A stretch of DNA of 64,000 nucleotides from an uncultured Paracoccaceae bacterium. GTDB taxonomy: Bacteria > Pseudomonadota > Alphaproteobacteria > Rhodobacterales > Rhodobacteraceae. How positions within the stretch are numbered: the stretch's first letter is position 1; each line of letters opens with the position of its first letter. The notes under the pieces are model-generated. The model ran no database searches. It was given only the letters and a program-made list of their open reading frames with translations, and was not told where the DNA came from. The position numbers and the translations under genes are program-made. Of this stretch, positions 29,043 through 39,554 are shown piece by piece. Where the stretch lies: assembly GCA_947501025.1 (NCBI GenBank), contig CANMUM010000002.1:124001-188000 (forward strand), read 5' to 3'.

Positions 29043-30314
29043 ATGAACAAAAAAAATGCCCCCGTGCCACTTGATCCTGCTCGCAAACTCGCTGCTGATG
29101 CATTATTGCAAATATGGCGTGAAGAATCAGCGCTATCCCATGCACTTTTTGACAGCGATCATCACGAGGTTAATGCACGCGCCTATAGGCTCACACGCGA
29201 AACACTTCGCCATGAAAACGGATTTGCGAAACTTGTGGCCAAGCATAGCAAAAACAACCCAAAGCCAGCGGTTCGGGCGATCATCTATATTGCCTGTTTT
29301 GAAATGCTCGTTGAGTTTTCGGCTGATTATGGCGTCGTTCATGATTTTGTGACGCTAACGACATCGCAGCATTCTACAAAAAATGCATCGGGTTTTGTGA
29401 ACGCCTTATTGCGCAAGCTTTCAACAGAAAAATACCGTTCGGATAAATCGAGCAGTTTCAGCCCTGAAGTTCATCAAGCCTTGCGCGCGCAATATGATAA
29501 AAAACATATTGCCGATATGAGCAATGGTCAATTTATTGTGCCAGATATCGATATTTGTTTGAAACCCGATCTCCATGTTGAAACATGGGCAGATAAACTA
29601 GACGCAACGATCATCGATCCCATTGGCGTTTTGCGCCTTCCCGCAAGAGCGATGCTCTCCGAACTTGAAGGGTTTGAAGATGGTCAATGGTGGGTGCAAG
29701 ATGCCGCCGCAACGATTGCGGCTAAATGTTTCAACAACTTAAATGGCAAGCGCGCTCTTGATTTATGCGCAGCACCTGGCGGCAAAACCATGCAGATGAT
29801 TTCACTTGGCGCTGATGTCACGGCTGTCGAGTTGAATGAAGACCGCGCCGAGCAAATTTGGCAAAACCTAGAACGCACCAAAATGGAAGCTGAAGTGCAT
29901 GTTTGCGATGCTCTTGAGTTCGAAGATGAACCTTTTGATGCCATTTTGGTTGATGCACCCTGCTCTGCCTCTGGCACATTCCGCCGTCACCCTGACCTCA
30001 AACATGCACATGTGGTTGAGCGTGCTGCTGAATTAGCACCCATTCAAGCTAATATTTTGCGCCATGCGTTCTCGCTTCTTAAAGTCGGTGGGGAGCTTAT
30101 TTACGTGACGTGCTCATTGTTGAAAGAAGAAGGCGAAAACCAGATCGATAACTTTATAAGCGAAACAAATAATGCACAAATCATTCCACTCGATGCCGAT
30201 CAATTCGGCCTTTCTACAAGTTATGCCCCATTTTTACGTAGCTTTCCTTCCGCGAAAGCAGACCAAGTAAATATGGACGGTTTTTTTATAGCAAAAATAA
30301 GCAAAACCGCTTAA
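29043..30314 (+). CDS. rsmB: 16S rRNA (cytosine-5) methyltransferase RsmB
   Basis: A 423-residue enzyme that methylates C967 (E. coli numbering). An N-terminal NusB-like RNA-binding domain (about 10-150) precedes the SAM-binding Rossmann domain with LDLCAAPGGKT. The two catalytic cysteines are C307 (DAPCSASGTFRRHPD) and C357 (VTCSLLKEEGENQ). First gene of the rsmB / heparinase-like / purH group common in Rhizobiales and Rhodobacterales. Confidence 0.95.
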   Translation: MNKKNAPVPLDPARKLAADALLQIWREESALSHALFDSDHHEVNARAYRLTRETLRHENGFAKLVAKHSKNNPKPAVRAIIYIACFEMLVEFSADYGVVHDFVTLTTSQHSTKNASGFVNALLRKLSTEKYRSDKSSSFSPEVHQALRAQYDKKHIADMSNGQFIVPDIDICLKPDLHVETWADKLDATIIDPIGVLRLPARAMLSELEGFEDGQWWVQDAAATIAAKCFNNLNGKRALDLCAAPGGKTMQMISLGADVTAVELNEDRAEQIWQNLERTKMEAEVHVCDALEFEDEPFDAILVDAPCSASGTFRRHPDLKHAHVVERAAELAPIQANILRHAFSLLKVGGELIYVTCSLLKEEGENQIDNFISETNNAQIIPLDADQFGLSTSYAPFLRSFPSAKADQVNMDGFFIAKISKTA

Positions 30315-30377
30315 ATTGCTCTGGTATGATGAGAACGCAATAAGTAAACTCTGTTTTGCAACAAAAGGTGATATAAT

Positions 30378-32084
30378 TTGGGAATTGGTAGCATCATTCA
30401 AGAACGGCTAAAGGCAAGGGCGCATAAGCGCCTATTTGCGACCGCCGCGTCTATGCCACCCCCATCAATATTCACATATCATCCTGAGCCCACTGACCCG
30501 GGTGATTATTCAAGAGGATTGCGTTGGCTTTCTGGCGAGTATTTTCACGAACATGAAATGTTATCCGCACCCCAAGGTCGTATTTGGGACATGGCGCCAG
30601 TTTCTTTTCATGTCACGAACAAACTCCACTCATTCGATTGGATGGATGATTTGGCCGCTGTCGGCACAGCCGAAGCAGATAAAAAGGTTCGTGAATGGAC
30701 GGATGATTGGATTCAAAGATACAGTGCTGGGCAAGAGCCTGCTTGGGATATGCAGGCTGCGTCTTGGCGTCTAATTCGATTGATCACCCATGCCATCAAA
30801 TTATTGCGCGACTTGGATATCGTGAAATCCGAACGTTACTTTGAGGCCCTTGGTGTCCATGTTCATTTTATCCGCGAGCGCTTTGGTGTGGCCAATGAGG
30901 GAATTGAGCGCATAGCGGCCCTCACAGCATGGACTTTTGCTTCAATTGCCCTTGAAGACTATGCCGATGATCTCAATGATTTGGTTATTTTGATTGATGA
31001 TGAAGCCGAAGATTTGCTTGATGGTTCTGCAATCGATTTAAAGTCGCGCAATCCAGAGGAGCTTTCTCAGATTTTCTGCCTACTCGTATGGATTGAAAAT
31101 GCCTTAAGCCATAGAGGCGTTACCATTGGCAAGGCGCATGATCATGCCATTGATGTTATCGGAAAAACTCTGCGCACTTTGCGCCTTGGAACTGGACGAT
31201 TGCTTGAGGCGCATGGCGGCGGGTCTGGCCACAGTTCGGCGATAGAACGCGCAATGGCTGCTGCCCAAATACAAGGCGCGGACTACAGCGCGCGGACTAT
31301 GGGCTTTGCAAATTTGCGTGTAGGGAAGCTCGTATTCATAATGGATTGCGATTCACCAGCCCACGCCGAATTTGCAGATAAAACAAGTGCTTCGACTTTG
31401 GGATTTTGGGTTAGCGACGGAAATCAAATGCTAATCGGATCTGAAGGCTGCGCGCAAAACCACAATCTAACCGCACGTATTTCCACACAAGAAACAGCCG
31501 CTTACAGCACTCTCATTTTAGACGGAGAATCTTCAAGCGAATTTCAATTCGCAGGCAATAAGGTTACCGAGCAAGATCATGGGGCCATCATTAGAGCCCC
31601 GTCTTACATTACAGCATTTGAGCGGCAAGAAGACGCAGGATCAACACTTTTCGACGCAACTCAAGATGGTTACCTTGCCCGTTATGGTCTGTCACATCAG
31701 CGTAAGATTTCGATTGATCATGATGGTGAATATTTTGCAGGGGTGGATCTGCTTCGCGCTCCAACTGATGTCGATATAACAAAGGCACAAAAAATCTTAA
31801 AACAGCGCCGAGATTTGGGCATTCCATTTGTTGTACAATTTATTTTGGGGCCAAAAATCATACCTCAGCTTGACCTCAATAAACAATCCGTCTCACTAAA
31901 AACACCCGACGGAAAAGTGTGGGTATTCCGCCAGCAAGGTGGCAGCATTGAAATTGAAGATCGTAAAATTTACGATACCGCCCGCATCAATCCCATACCG
32001 ACAAAGGCAATCGTCATTCATTCCCGCATGGCAGATATTTCTGGATATGTGTCATGGAGTTTTCAGGTTTTCAATCACGAATAG
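30378..32084 (+). CDS. Heparinase II/III-like protein (TTG start)
   Basis: A 568-residue protein with the all-helical toroid N-terminal part (about 40-280) and the C-terminal beta-sandwich typical of the Heparinase II/III family, including [12 protein letters not shown] and a SGYVSWSFQ end. It probably acts on uronic-acid polysaccharide or is structural; alphaproteobacterial members next to purH have no settled substrate. A TTG at 30378 is chosen because AAGGTGAT lies 4 nt before it. It ends 18 bp before the purH start. Confidence 0.85.
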   Translation: MGIGSIIQERLKARAHKRLFATAASMPPPSIFTYHPEPTDPGDYSRGLRWLSGEYFHEHEMLSAPQGRIWDMAPVSFHVTNKLHSFDWMDDLAAVGTAEADKKVREWTDDWIQRYSAGQEPAWDMQAASWRLIRLITHAIKLLRDLDIVKSERYFEALGVHVHFIRERFGVANEGIERIAALTAWTFASIALEDYADDLNDLVILIDDEAEDLLDGSAIDLKSRNPEELSQIFCLLVWIENALSHRGVTIGKAHDHAIDVIGKTLRTLRLGTGRLLEAHGGGSGHSSAIERAMAAAQIQGADYSARTMGFANLRVGKLVFIMDCDSPAHAEFADKTSASTLGFWVSDGNQMLIGSEGCAQNHNLTARISTQETAAYSTLILDGESSSEFQFAGNKVTEQDHGAIIRAPSYITAFERQEDAGSTLFDATQDGYLARYGLSHQRKISIDHDGEYFAGVDLLRAPTDVDITKAQKILKQRRDLGIPFVVQFILGPKIIPQLDLNKQSVSLKTPDGKVWVFRQQGGSIEIEDRKIYDTARINPIPTKAIVIHSRMADISGYVSWSFQVFNHE

Positions 32085-32101
32085 ACAAGAATAGGAAAAT
32101 T

Positions 32102-33658
32102 ATGTCTCAGCTTATCGCCCCAAAACGCGCCCTTATTTCAGTATCAGATAAAAACGGAATCGAAATGATTGCACAATCCCTTCATGACCTCGGCGTTGAG
32201 ATCCTCTCCACAGGTGGATCGGCAAAATATCTTCGCGAAAAGGGCTTGCCGATTGTCGATGTGAGCGATGTCACGGAACATCCCGAAATTATGGATGGTC
32301 GTGTGAAAACGCTTCATCCACGTGTGCATGGCGGTATACTTGCGCGCCGTGATAACCCTGCCGATCTTGAAACGTTAAAGGCACATGGCATTGGTGAGAT
32401 TGATATTGTCATTGTCAATTTGTACCCTTTTGAAAGCACTGTGGCTTCGGGTGCAGATCGTGCAACAATCATCGAAAACATCGATATTGGTGGCCCTTCA
32501 ATGATCCGCGCTGCTGCCAAAAACCACAATGATGTCGTTATCATCACAGATGCCGAAGATTACATCGCGCTAAATGATGAGCTGCAAGCCAATGGCGGAA
32601 AGACGTCAATTGCGTTCCGTACAGAGATGGCAGAAATCGCTTATGCGCGTACGGCAAGCTATGATAGCGCGATTGCAACATGGATGCAGCAATCAGCGGG
32701 CAACAAATTTCCACGGCGCAAAATCAATGCTGCAACCCGCGGAGAGGTTCTGCGTTATGGTGAGAACCCGCATCAAGATGCGGCATATTACCAAACGTCC
32801 AATGCAGGTTTTTCTGATATGGAGATCATTCAGGGCAAGGCGCTTTCATATAATAACATCAATGACGCGGATGCGGCATGGGCTTTGATCCAAGAATTTG
32901 ATGTGCCAGCTTGCGCTATCATCAAACACGCAAATCCTTGTGGTGTTGCTCAAGGTGATGACATCCTCAGCGCTCATCGTGATGCGCTTGCTTGTGACCC
33001 AGTCTCGGCATTTGGTGGCATCGTTGCTGTTAATCGCCCGCTGGAGCTTGATGCAGCCAATGCCATTTTGGAAGTCTTCACGGAAGTGGTGATTGCACCT
33101 TCCATTAGCGCCGAAGCCCGCGCTGCATTTGAGAAAAAGCCCAATATTCGCCTCATCACGATGAAGCCATCAACGACACCGATGGTGCATAAAGAGGTGG
33201 CTGGTGGCTGGCTTGTTCAAGATGCCGATCTCAACCGTGATCCAGAAGACGCATTCAAAATCGTAACAAAGCGTAAGCCAAATGAAACTGAAATGGCGGA
33301 TTTGCTATTTGCTTGGAAAGTTGCAAAACATGTGAAATCGAACGCGATTATTTACACCAAAGGCAGTCGTACAGTGGGCATTGGCGCAGGGCAAATGAGC
33401 CGTGTGGATAGTGCGCGAATAGCCGCTCAAAAATCACGCGATATGGCAGAAGCCAAAAACGGGGCGCCAACGATTGGTTCGGTTGTGGCATCCGATGCCT
33501 TCTTCCCATTCGCAGACGGATTACTACAAGCGGCAGAAGCTGGTGCAACAGCGGTGATTCAACCAGGCGGCTCGATGCGTGATAGTGATGTGATCAAAGC
33601 CGCAGATGAAGCTGGGCTTGCAATGGTCTTCACTGGCCGCAGACATTTCAGACATTAA
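32102..33658 (+). CDS. purH: Bifunctional AICAR transformylase / IMP cyclohydrolase
   Basis: A 518-residue enzyme performing the last two steps of de novo IMP synthesis. The N-terminal cyclohydrolase (MGS-like) domain has [11 protein letters not shown] and STGGSAKYL; the transformylase domain contains KHANPCGVA and the C-terminal end [10 protein letters not shown]. The ATG at 32102 is preferred over an in-frame start inside the previous gene. Confidence 0.98.
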   Translation: MSQLIAPKRALISVSDKNGIEMIAQSLHDLGVEILSTGGSAKYLREKGLPIVDVSDVTEHPEIMDGRVKTLHPRVHGGILARRDNPADLETLKAHGIGEIDIVIVNLYPFESTVASGADRATIIENIDIGGPSMIRAAAKNHNDVVIITDAEDYIALNDELQANGGKTSIAFRTEMAEIAYARTASYDSAIATWMQQSAGNKFPRRKINAATRGEVLRYGENPHQDAAYYQTSNAGFSDMEIIQGKALSYNNINDADAAWALIQEFDVPACAIIKHANPCGVAQGDDILSAHRDALACDPVSAFGGIVAVNRPLELDAANAILEVFTEVVIAPSISAEARAAFEKKPNIRLITMKPSTTPMVHKEVAGGWLVQDADLNRDPEDAFKIVTKRKPNETEMADLLFAWKVAKHVKSNAIIYTKGSRTVGIGAGQMSRVDSARIAAQKSRDMAEAKNGAPTIGSVVASDAFFPFADGLLQAAEAGATAVIQPGGSMRDSDVIKAADEAGLAMVFTGRRHFRH

Positions 33659-33675
33659 TAAAAGGAATTTTCGGT

Positions 33676-34323
33676 ATGCGCCTCATCAGCATGACATTTA
33701 TTTCATTAATACTTGCAACAACTGCCGATGCAGAGCAGTCATTGTCAATTTATGGCGGCATACAAGAGGCCGCCAATTCAAATGTTAAAATCACTGACAT
33801 CGATGGCAGCCAATATAATTTTGATGCCATATGGGAAGGCAACAGCTTTGATGCACCGCTCTATTATGGCATTCGTTACACGAGCTGGCAAAATGCTAAT
33901 TTTGGATTCGCAATCGATTTTGTGCATTCGAAAGTTTACGCCGATGATGCAACAATTAATGCATCTGGATATGATGTTCTTGAGTTCACAGACGGCATCA
34001 ATGTCCTCACTGCAAACGCCTTATATCGTCACAAAAATGTCGGTGCTTTCACACCCTATATAGGCGCGGGTCTGGGTATTGCCATTCCTCATGTGGAAGT
34101 TCAAAGCCCACTAATGAATGAGCCAACATTAGAGTATCAATATGGCGGATTGGCGGCGACAGCACTTATGGGGGCAAGTTATGCATTGACGGATCATTTT
34201 TCTATTTTCGCAGAAACACGGTTTGATTATATTATGCTCGATGTTGATTTTGGCGATACGGGAACGTTACAAACAGATCTCATTACACAAGCACTTAATC
34301 TGGGTGTCAGTTACACATTCTAA
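33676..34323 (+). CDS. Outer-membrane beta-barrel protein (Omp25/opacity type)
   Basis: A 215-residue exported protein: a signal peptide of about 19 residues (cleavage near ADA), then alternating strands, and a C-terminal phenylalanine (GVSYTF) as recognised by the BAM machinery. Strand-rich segments such as GIRYTSWQNANFGFAIDF and YIGAGLGIAIPHV fit an eight-stranded barrel. The exact family is not fixed. It lies 17 bp after purH and ends at a bidirectional terminator. Confidence 0.8.
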   Translation: MRLISMTFISLILATTADAEQSLSIYGGIQEAANSNVKITDIDGSQYNFDAIWEGNSFDAPLYYGIRYTSWQNANFGFAIDFVHSKVYADDATINASGYDVLEFTDGINVLTANALYRHKNVGAFTPYIGAGLGIAIPHVEVQSPLMNEPTLEYQYGGLAATALMGASYALTDHFSIFAETRFDYIMLDVDFGDTGTLQTDLITQALNLGVSYTF

Positions 34324-34346
34324 ATGAAACCAACTAGGCTTTCAGC

Positions 34347-34380
34347 AAAAACGCGGCGCACAAGCCGCGTTTCTTATTTT
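34347..34380. terminator. Bidirectional terminator between the OMP gene and yebC
   Basis: An ACGCGGC / GCCGCGT stem with a six-base loop is flanked by T-rich tracts on both strands (TTTCTTATTTT on +, TTTTTGC on -). It lies between convergent stops at 34323 and 34387, so it can end both transcripts. Confidence 0.85.
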
Positions 34381-34386
34381 CGCACT

Positions 34387-35127
34387 TTAAAGCTGTGCCA
34401 TCACTTCGTCTGAAAATTCTGCGTTTGTTGTGACGGTTTGAACATCATCATCATCTTCAAGTGCATCAATAAGCTTCATAAGTTTTTGTGCGCCCTCAAG
34501 ATCAAGCTCAGAATTTGTCTGGGGTTTCCAAATCAGTTTTGCACTTTCACTCTCACCAAGCTCGGCTTCAAGAGCTGTAGAAACTGCGTGCAAATCGGTA
34601 TCCGCGCAATAGATGACGTGACCATCCTCATCGCTCTCGACATCCTCAGCGCCCGCTTCAATAGCTGCCATCATAATCGTGTCTGCATCACCAGCTTCAA
34701 CTTTATAACTCACCGCACCCTTACGATCAAACATGAAAGAAACCGATCCCGTCTCTGCTAAGTTTCCACCGAATTTTGTAAAAGTCGATCGGACAGTCGA
34801 TGCCGTGCGGTTACGGTTATCTGTCATAGCTTCTACAATAACCGCAACACCATTATTGCCATAGCCTTCATAACGAATTTCATCGTAATTCTCTGCATCG
34901 CCCGCTTGAGATTTTTTGATCGCGCGATCAATCACGTCTTTTGGCACAGAAACTTTTTTCGCCTCTTTTACAGCCAAACGAAGCCGCGGATTTTTATCTG
35001 GATCAGGATCACCCATTTTAGCTGCAACCGTAATTTCCTTTGCAAGCTTCGAAAACATCTTAGAGCGCGCAGCATCTTGGCGCCCTTTACGGTGTTGGAT
35101 ATTGGCCCATTTTGAGTGTCCAGCCAT
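34387..35127 (-). CDS. yebC: YebC/PmpR-family transcriptional regulator / translation factor
   Basis: A 246-residue protein with the opening [20 protein letters not shown] and the DNA/ribosome-associated three-domain fold. Recent work links YebC proteins to translation of proline stretches as well as regulation. It is downstream of the SLC13 permease and YmdB-like genes, a common alphaproteobacterial neighbourhood. Confidence 0.96.
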   Translation of the reverse strand: MAGHSKWANIQHRKGRQDAARSKMFSKLAKEITVAAKMGDPDPDKNPRLRLAVKEAKKVSVPKDVIDRAIKKSQAGDAENYDEIRYEGYGNNGVAVIVEAMTDNRNRTASTVRSTFTKFGGNLAETGSVSFMFDRKGAVSYKVEAGDADTIMMAAIEAGAEDVESDEDGHVIYCADTDLHAVSTALEAELGESESAKLIWKPQTNSELDLEGAQKLMKLIDALEDDDDVQTVTTNAEFSDEVMAQL

Positions 35128-35188
35128 TTCAATAACCTCATTTGAATTTAATGCATTTTATCGCCTCACTGTGCTGATGGCAAGCTTA

Positions 35189-36997
35189 TCAAAGTGGAAA
35201 AAACCATGGTATCAACAAGCTCGCAACAATTCCGATAATAATGTTGAGAGGCAAACCCACGCGGATAAAGTCACTAAATTTATAGCCACCAGGCCCATAA
35301 ACCATCGCATTTGTTTGATATCCAATTGGTGTTGCAAAGGCACAGCTCGCCCCAATCATCACCGCGACAATCAGCGGCCGCGCATCAATACCAAGTGAAG
35401 CTGCGAGAACAATTGCGACAGGCGTCATGATAACGGCAACCGCATTATTAGACAGCATTTCGGTCATTGTTGAGGTCAAGATAAAGACCATCCAAATCAT
35501 TATCGGCGCAGGAAGCCCCATCATGAAGGGTGTTACAAAATCAACAACCATATCGACCGCGCCGGAGTTTTCCATGCCTTTTCCAACGACAAGCATTGAG
35601 AAAATCAGCACAAGAATTTGCCCCTCCACGCTTTCAATAGCTTCATCAAGATCAATGGCACGCGCAAGTAAAACAAGTGCCACACCGATCAGTGCGGCGA
35701 AAAACAAGGGTATAAAACCTGTGCTGGAAAGCACGAGCATTGCTACCCAAATGGTCAGCACCCATGGCGCTTTACCGCGGCGATATGAACGCTCCGATGT
35801 TTCGGAAAGATCGACCAAGCGCATATCTTGTGAAACGCGATGAATATCTTCGGGCGCCCCCTCAAGCAATAATGTATCACCCACACGGATAACAATATCA
35901 TCAAGCTGGCGCCCTAAATTTTGCGCGCGCCTGTGAACCGCGAGCGGATAAACACCATAGCGCCTGCGCAAGCGAAGCGAGCCAAGACGCTTGCCCACAA
36001 GTCCACAATCAGGCGTAATGAGAGCTTCAACAGTGTTCGTTTTGCGTGATGATAGTTTATCAACCATAGCAAGCGAGCGGCTCTCTTTTAAACCAAGGAG
36101 TTCATTCACACCTGTTTTCAAAACGATACGGTCACCCTCTTCTAACGACACATCTGGGAATTGCCTGCGCAAACTTTCATCACCGCGCAAAACATCAATC
36201 ACGCGCATTCCGTCACGTTTAAAGAGTTCTACACTCATCACATCGCGCCCAATAACAGGGGAGCCTTCAGGCACGGCAACCTCGGTGTAAAAACTCATTT
36301 TCTTTCGGTCAACGAGCATCTCCGCCATGCTTGAACGAATCGGCAATAAATGCTTAGCAAATAGGAAAATATAGGCAAAACCGACAAGCGCTATGATCGC
36401 TGCAAGCGGAGTGACCTCAAAAATTGTAAACGCCTTTTGCCCTGCTTCACGTGCAACACCGTCAACAAGAATATTTGTCGAAGTGCCTAATAATGTGAGC
36501 GTACCGCCTAAAATGGTCAAATAGCTGAGCGGGATTAAGGTCTTTGAAGCACTCAAGCCCAAATCCTTACCAAGCCTCAAAACGATCGGCAGCATAATCA
36601 CAACAACAGGGGTATTATTCATCACCCCAGAAAGGATCATGATGACAATTGCACCAATGATTAAGGTGAGCTTGGGATGGGTTTTTGCAGAATTATTAAT
36701 AGCCGTCGAAAAAAGCGCGACAACGCCTGTTCGCGTGAGCGCACCAGAGAGGACAAAAAGTGCGGCAATTGTCCAAGGAGCTGGATTTGAAAGTGCGTTT
36801 TCAAAACTCTCAAGTTCAACAATCCCCAAAGCAACCATAAACACAGCACCCGCAAAGGCGATAATTTCTGGCGCATATATTTCACGGATAAAGCCTGCAA
36901 ACATGATAAGAAGAATGGCCAAGGCAACCAGTTCGCTTGATAAAAACGGTAAATATTGTTGGATCGTTGCGAGCAAATTGGCCTCCCATATAAGCAC
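35189..36997 (-). CDS. SLC13-type permease with two TrkA-C domains
   Basis: A 602-residue inner-membrane transporter. About eleven hydrophobic segments flank a cytoplasmic insert (about 210-400) with two RCK_C/TrkA-C-like domains (VPEGSPVIGRDVMSV and LITPDCGLVGKRLGS begin them). The SLC13 core motif appears as SNTPVV-like MNNTPVVVIMLP and NNAVAVIMTPVA. Related proteins carry sulfate, dicarboxylates or other anions; the substrate is unknown, though sulfate would fit the sulfotransferases nearby. A GTG at 36997 (GAGGT site) or TTG at 36976 (GGGAGG site) could be the start. Confidence 0.88.
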   Translation of the reverse strand: MLIWEANLLATIQQYLPFLSSELVALAILLIMFAGFIREIYAPEIIAFAGAVFMVALGIVELESFENALSNPAPWTIAALFVLSGALTRTGVVALFSTAINNSAKTHPKLTLIIGAIVIMILSGVMNNTPVVVIMLPIVLRLGKDLGLSASKTLIPLSYLTILGGTLTLLGTSTNILVDGVAREAGQKAFTIFEVTPLAAIIALVGFAYIFLFAKHLLPIRSSMAEMLVDRKKMSFYTEVAVPEGSPVIGRDVMSVELFKRDGMRVIDVLRGDESLRRQFPDVSLEEGDRIVLKTGVNELLGLKESRSLAMVDKLSSRKTNTVEALITPDCGLVGKRLGSLRLRRRYGVYPLAVHRRAQNLGRQLDDIVIRVGDTLLLEGAPEDIHRVSQDMRLVDLSETSERSYRRGKAPWVLTIWVAMLVLSSTGFIPLFFAALIGVALVLLARAIDLDEAIESVEGQILVLIFSMLVVGKGMENSGAVDMVVDFVTPFMMGLPAPIMIWMVFILTSTMTEMLSNNAVAVIMTPVAIVLAASLGIDARPLIVAVMIGASCAFATPIGYQTNAMVYGPGGYKFSDFIRVGLPLNIIIGIVASLLIPWFFPL

Positions 36998-37142
36998 ATT
37001 TTACCTCATTGACGCGCACAAGCAAGCGCATTCGATCTCAAACACTCCAATGTACAACTCATAACGTTTCGATAGCCGCACAAAAACAGGCAATCACAAA
37101 TTCAAACCAATATGGTTTCATTCAATATTTGTAGATGGATCT

Positions 37143-37952
37143 TTATGGGGCGCTTTGTGATAAATAACCGCCACGGCGAAATGGTATCGCAATCTTCGCT
37201 TTACCGCCCTCGCCCGTTTCAATCCAAAGCCCAGACAATGTCACTGGGCCTGCTGCGGGCTCAAATCGTCCCTTACTCATGCCCGTGATAAAACGGCGCA
37301 AAGGTTCTTCGGCATTCATGCCAATCACCGAATGATAACAACCCGTCATACCTGCATCACTTTGGAAAGCAGTGCCATTTGGAAAAATCATCGTATCCGC
37401 TGTAGGCACATGGGTATGAGTACCACAAACGCCAGAAATACGGCCATCAAGCCAAATGCCCATCGCCATTTTTTCAGAGGTCACTTCGGCATGAAAATCT
37501 AAAAAACTGGCTTGCACTTGCGCACCAAGCTTATGCGCATCGAGTAGTTTATCAACAGCCGAAAACGGGTCTGCAAATGGTGCACGCATAAAGACCTGAC
37601 CAAGAGCTTGAGCCACAAGAATTTTTTCGCCATTTGCCGCCTTGAAAACGCCATGGCCACGGCCGGGTGCCGATTTTGCGATATTCATAGGACGAATAAT
37701 TCGAGGCTCTTTTTCTAAAAATGGCATAATGTCTTTTTGATCAAAGGCATGATCACCAAGCGTCACAACATCTGCTCCTGCATCCAAAATATTTTGGGCA
37801 TGGGCTGCTGATAGCCCCATGCCACCAGAGGCATTTTCACCATTCACAATAATGAAATCGGGCGAAAACTCCTCTCGAATTTTCGGAAGTTCTTCTGTTA
37901 TGGCTTGACGCCCTGCGCGACCAACAACATCGCCGAGGAATAATATTTTCAT
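37143..37952 (-). CDS. YmdB-family metallophosphoesterase (TIGR00282)
   Basis: A 269-residue calcineurin-like enzyme. Metal ligands lie in LFLGDVVGRAG, IVNGENASGGMG, TLGDHAFDQ and CGTHTHVPTAD. Family members hydrolyse cyclic nucleotides such as 2',3'-cAMP in vitro; the physiological role in alphaproteobacteria is unclear. The ATG at 37952 matches the family start; an in-frame ATG eight codons earlier exists. Confidence 0.92.
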   Translation of the reverse strand: MKILFLGDVVGRAGRQAITEELPKIREEFSPDFIIVNGENASGGMGLSAAHAQNILDAGADVVTLGDHAFDQKDIMPFLEKEPRIIRPMNIAKSAPGRGHGVFKAANGEKILVAQALGQVFMRAPFADPFSAVDKLLDAHKLGAQVQASFLDFHAEVTSEKMAMGIWLDGRISGVCGTHTHVPTADTMIFPNGTAFQSDAGMTGCYHSVIGMNAEEPLRRFITGMSKGRFEPAAGPVTLSGLWIETGEGGKAKIAIPFRRGGYLSQSAP

Positions 37953-38039
37953 GGCATTTGCATAAGGCCGAGCCATAGAAATGTCAAAGCGATATTGCCC
38001 AAGCGATGCCGAGGGAAAACAGGTATGAACCTAGATTAA

Positions 38040-38663
38040 TTATGTGCGCGACCGAATACGACGGATAATATATTCTGCAAGCCCAACGCAAAGCGCCCAT
38101 GAACCCATAAAAATAATATCTGCGAGCACCCCCATTGGTGGCTCACCCGTAATTGCATAGATTGGGATAAAGACCATTGATACAGCCGTCGCGCCAATCC
38201 CTAAAGCGTATGCACGTATCATCCAATCACGATGCTTTGTGATGTTCCGCCTTCGGATTGCCAAGATTGCACAAATCAAGGCAATGCCAAGCGCAACGCC
38301 ACAGACAAACCTTCCGCCAGTTACAAGCAAGGAATGGCTATCTGAAAATGACCATATTAGCGTGATTGAACTCATAGACAAGGCCGCTCCAGATATAACA
38401 AATACCCGCCCCATCAAACGGTGAAGTCGGCCATATTTACCCGCGAGAACGCGCCCGAACTGAATAGGCCCAATTAAGCCAAACACAGCGCCCCCAAAAG
38501 CGTGTGCGAAATGAGAGACTGGCTCTGTCGCGAGCCGAGCACTCTCACTTGGAAGTGCTCCAAATGGAATTTGAACGGCCTGCATCAAAGCAATGAGGAT
38601 CGTGACGAAACTAAAGAAAAATAAGGTGGCTGGAATTGTTATTGATAGCCGTAACATATTCAT
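38040..38663 (-). CDS. DUF2306-family membrane protein
   Basis: A 207-residue protein with about six hydrophobic segments, the motif HAFGGAVFGLIGPIQF and HRLMGRVFVISG, and the KHRDWMIRAYAL segment, all typical of DUF2306. Conserved histidines (H55-like and H81/H146-like) recall heme- or quinone-binding membrane proteins, but no function is established. It sits between the YmdB-like gene and the cyclo-ligase. Confidence 0.8.
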   Translation of the reverse strand: MNMLRLSITIPATLFFFSFVTILIALMQAVQIPFGALPSESARLATEPVSHFAHAFGGAVFGLIGPIQFGRVLAGKYGRLHRLMGRVFVISGAALSMSSITLIWSFSDSHSLLVTGGRFVCGVALGIALICAILAIRRRNITKHRDWMIRAYALGIGATAVSMVFIPIYAITGEPPMGVLADIIFMGSWALCVGLAEYIIRRIRSRT

Positions 38664-38748
38664 GTTCCCTATATTTAATACTTTACAACCAAAGATATTA
38701 ATTCAAGACTTACTCTTTTTAATAATTTCAGCCCGCATGGCTTACGGC

Positions 38749-39309
38749 TTAGGTCATTAAAGATTGAATGCCCTTTTCAGTGATAATCCCATCAAGCGTT
38801 ATGTCCGTATCCTCTTTGGGGAGAGCAGCTTCGCTCATTTGCATGCTATAAGCAAGGCCGAAATATGGTGTCGGTTTTGCTTCTCTCAACAATTCAACCG
38901 TGCGGTCATAAAATCCTCCGCCATATCCAAGGCGCGTCCCCAAACGATCATAAGCAACGAGCGGTGCTATCACAATTTCAGGAATAATTGGCTTTTGTTC
39001 GGCGGGGATAAGCGCGCCAAACGCGCCTGCGACCATTTCCATTTCTGGTGCCCACTCACAAAAGATAAGGGGTGCCTCATTCTGAATTATAACAGGTATG
39101 CAAACTTTCTTACCCGCCTTATGAAGCGCCCGCATTGCAGGTAACGGATCAATCTCTGTACGTATCGGCATATAGGCTGCGACAATATGAAATTGCTGAG
39201 CAATGTCCTTGATATAAGGAATTATATTGGCGTTCACATTGCCATGAGCTTTTGCGCGGCGGGCATATGCCGCTTTGCGAGCCGTTATTTTTTGAGACGC
39301 AATATTCAT
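38749..39309 (-). CDS. 5-formyltetrahydrofolate cyclo-ligase
   Basis: A 186-residue enzyme converting 5-formyl-THF to 5,10-methenyl-THF with ATP. The signature RLGYGGGFYDR (about 126-136) is intact, with a basic N-terminus. Its position directly downstream of a 6S RNA candidate is the classic ssrS-fau/ygfA arrangement. Confidence 0.93.
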   Translation of the reverse strand: MNIASQKITARKAAYARRAKAHGNVNANIIPYIKDIAQQFHIVAAYMPIRTEIDPLPAMRALHKAGKKVCIPVIIQNEAPLIFCEWAPEMEMVAGAFGALIPAEQKPIIPEIVIAPLVAYDRLGTRLGYGGGFYDRTVELLREAKPTPYFGLAYSMQMSEAALPKEDTDITLDGIITEKGIQSLMT

Positions 39310-39334
39310 ATCCGAATCTTAGCCGAATGCCAAA

Positions 39335-39508
39335 AAAAGGGAAAGAGGTGACGCGGCCGATGCAACCGGTAGGCGGGGTATCCTTGAGAGCCTGGAAAAC
39401 CAGGTGGGCGCCAGATAGTTAGAACCAAGATTCAGACCAGAGCCAGCTCCCTATTCAAAAATTAAGGCCACTAGGAATGGGCCAAGCCGAGAAGCCCAGC
39501 ACGCGTCA
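39335..39508 (-). ncRNA. ssrS: 6S RNA candidate
   Basis: The ends form a closing stem of at least seven pairs (TGACGCG at 39508-39502 with CGCGTCA at 39355-39349). The roughly 160-nt interior folds back on itself, including a CCTGG-TTTT-CCAGG hairpin near 39405-39420 and a GGCCC/GGCC segment, consistent with the long interrupted hairpin of 6S RNA. A TTGCGT-17-TATATA promoter predicts transcription start at about 39508, and a T7 tract (39332-39338) follows the 3' end. Its place just upstream of the cyclo-ligase gene is typical. I could not align it to known 6S sequences, and there is no SRP or RNase P signature. Confidence 0.62.
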
Positions 39509-39514
39509 TATTCT

Positions 39515-39543
39515 TATATAGTTATTAAGTTGATAAAACGCAA
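39515..39543 (-). promoter_or_regulatory. Candidate promoter of the 6S RNA
   Basis: On the - strand: TTGCGT, 17 bp, TATATA. The predicted start falls on the base of the RNA's closing stem, which is the main reason to trust it. Confidence 0.5.
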
Positions 39544-39554
39544 AGATTTTGCGT

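Noticed and set aside
39335-39508. SRP (4.5S) RNA or RNase P RNA as the identity of this element
   Set aside because: The SRP GGAAGG...AGCAGC core and RNase P motifs are absent; the long self-pairing shape and position next to the cyclo-ligase gene fit 6S RNA better.
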